Shown here in pieces: positions 62,701 to 64,000 of a stretch of DNA of 64,000 bases (positions within the stretch are counted from its first letter, which is position 1; the number at the start of each line of letters is the position of its first letter). Source of the DNA: Druceiella hillmani (taxonomy: Eukaryota; Arthropoda; Insecta; Lepidoptera; Hepialidae). Made by a program: the position numbers and the translations under genes. The stretch is taken from contig JAYKKI010000134.1 of the NCBI GenBank assembly GCA_039881145.1, positions 1,336,001-1,400,000 on the forward strand, written 5' to 3'. The notes under the pieces are model-generated. The model had not been told where the DNA came from. It worked only from the letters and a program-made list of their open reading frames with translations, and made no database searches.

Positions 62701-63597
62701 ATGAACGTTTTTTTCTACACAGTGATATTTATTGGTAACATTAAGTTTTAAAATGCTAAATTACATTAAAGTGACGTGTCTCCACATCATACCAGCCACG
62801 CCGATATTTTTTATGTCTTAAAAGCATTCGCAGGTAAAATGAAATGAAAATAATCACTCGTAAATAAGCTCTACTAGTTCAAAAGTAATTGTCTATCAAA
62901 TTGTGATATGCAGTTAGATGTGTAAAAAGTTAACATAAACTCCATACAAATGACTTGAATAAATTGCAAGAGTAACTAAATTTTATTGGGTATTTTAAAA
63001 CGTATGTCTATAATTTTCAAGTGAAGTGAAACCTGTCTTTCTTGTCTTAAATTTCAGGTGAAAGACAACTATGGAATTCTACTTTTGGTGTTACACGTGA
63101 ACAAGGTTGGTTTTTATATTTCTATATTTAAATAGCAAATATTTAAAAAGGTGATCTAAATTGGTTGCTTGTCTTTGAATTAAATTACCATATTTTCATA
63201 CACCTATAAGGAAGAAAATACATCAAATAATACAGAGCATAGTAATATCATAGTTTTACCTCACTGACTAAATAATTAGCAATATAACTCCATTAATATT
63301 ATGATTTATAGAACTCGAGCAAGAATTAGATTTATGGGGTAGTCGTATTACATTTCTACGTGTGGATTTACTACACAATTACCATAACAAAATTAGGGAA
63401 TATTTTGAATTTAATTTCAATGGGGTTTGAGTCATATCTATTGTAGTATAAACTTATACAAATACTAAAATTAATAATTACTTAAGTTAGTCGTTACGTG
63501 AAAACTAATCAAATCCCGTCAATGGTTTTTGACAAAGTAACTTCGTCTGACTGATTCGTTAACACGAAAGTGTGAGTTTTCCTTTATAAATGCAAGT

Positions 63598-63780
63598 ATG
63601 GAGGAAAATATTTTAGAGCGTGCGGTAGTGAAGCAAGTAATTTTTACTTTTTTTTATGTCCGTGTGCCTGTCCCTTTGTTTTCGCTTCCTTACAATTTTT
63701 TCTGCTATAGGTTTGTATGCATGAAAAAAACATTACTCTCTATCAATATTGCGAGATTGGTATCGCAAATATTGAAATGA
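63598..63780 (+). pseudogene. Open frame shared with C2 (C3 copy)
   Basis: A 60-codon frame starting 'MEENILERAVVKQVIFTFF'. It stays open further than C2 and ends 'INIARLVSQILK'. C1 has the same tail ('NITRLVSQILK') behind stops, so the shared ancestor may have read through this whole stretch. Unrecognised; it may be noncoding. Confidence 0.2.
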
Positions 63781-64000
63781 GAACATTTAAAAAATAATGA
63801 AAATTTTAATGGTAGAAAACTAGTAATTTAGAAACCTAATACAATCACTAATCTTACCTTATATCCTTTAATTAGTAACAAGACAATAATGAAGGTTTAC
63901 GGTGAAGAACATGGGGGGGGGGTGGATTAAAAAGTTTCATCGTGCGGAAAAATAATGAAATAACAGAATTTTCTTCAGTTAGTTAATATAATATATATAA

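Larger units (their letters stand above)
59780..64000. repeat. Segmental duplicate block C3, continues beyond the window
   Basis: The block follows C2 from 'AAAACAGAATGTGAACGGA' (22,602). About 930 bp of unrelated sequence (59,920-60,855) interrupts it. From 60,860 to 64,000 it tracks C2 22,800-26,300 closely, including the 128-bp island, the Lepidoptera-type repeat and the 'MEENILERAV' frame. A run of nine G occurs at 63,914-63,922, where C2 has GGGG. Confidence 0.8.

Overview
This window is strongly A+T-rich eukaryotic DNA with no intact host gene that I can recognise. It holds decayed transposons, many long TA-dinucleotide microsatellites and several old segmental duplications. The best guess for the source is a moth or butterfly. 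The reasons are repeat types I associate with Lepidoptera: the 'GTTCCGTAG...' repeat with a Y-rich 'TCTGTCTGTC' stretch and a 'GACTCGCACTTGG' end (43.57-44.19 kb); a related 'TTCCGTAGTGAAATA' element at 24.75 and 62.44 kb; a short element ending 'GAAGTCGCGGGCGAAAGCTAGT' near 10.45 kb; and a Helitron whose 5' part reads 'ATTAATACGTGAAGCAAAA' (36.6 kb). This rests on remembered repeat types, not on a search.

Layout. 0-11.5 kb: copy C1 of a duplicated block, broken by about 4 kb of unrelated sequence that carries its own diverged tandem duplication. 11.5-16.5 kb: mostly featureless, with one tRNA-derived SINE (14.7 kb) and one GC-richer relic (12.8 kb). 16.6-28.6 kb: blocks A1, B1 and C2 in series; at 20.9-22.0 kb lies a 5'-truncated R1-type non-LTR retrotransposon on the minus strand. 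28.6-35.8 kb: a mariner-like transposase relic (29.6 kb), a minus-strand Jockey-like non-LTR element with a nearly readable endonuclease domain (30.7-32.6 kb) and low-complexity DNA. 35.8-36.6 kb: block A2, interrupted by Helitron copy 1 (36,596-41,242, plus strand). 41.2-49.8 kb: mostly unassigned. 49.8-52.7 kb: Helitron copy 2 on the minus strand, tail to tail with copy 1. 54.6-64 kb: blocks B2 and C3, still continuing at the window end; B2 carries a Tc1-like transposon inside a TA microsatellite that is uninterrupted in B1.

The elements do not form a pathway. Their value is historical: the duplicated blocks give paired empty and filled sites, and the two Helitron copies carry different deletions, so each keeps parts the other has lost. 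Neither Helitron copy keeps an intact HUH nuclease motif, and both share a Walker B substitution in the helicase. The most unexplained signal is a 128-bp stretch identical between C2 and C3 (23,533-23,660 and 61,406-61,533) set in visibly diverged flanks, with an open 37-codon frame that starts right after an AG. Duplicate boundaries were found by eye and are accurate to tens of bases at best.
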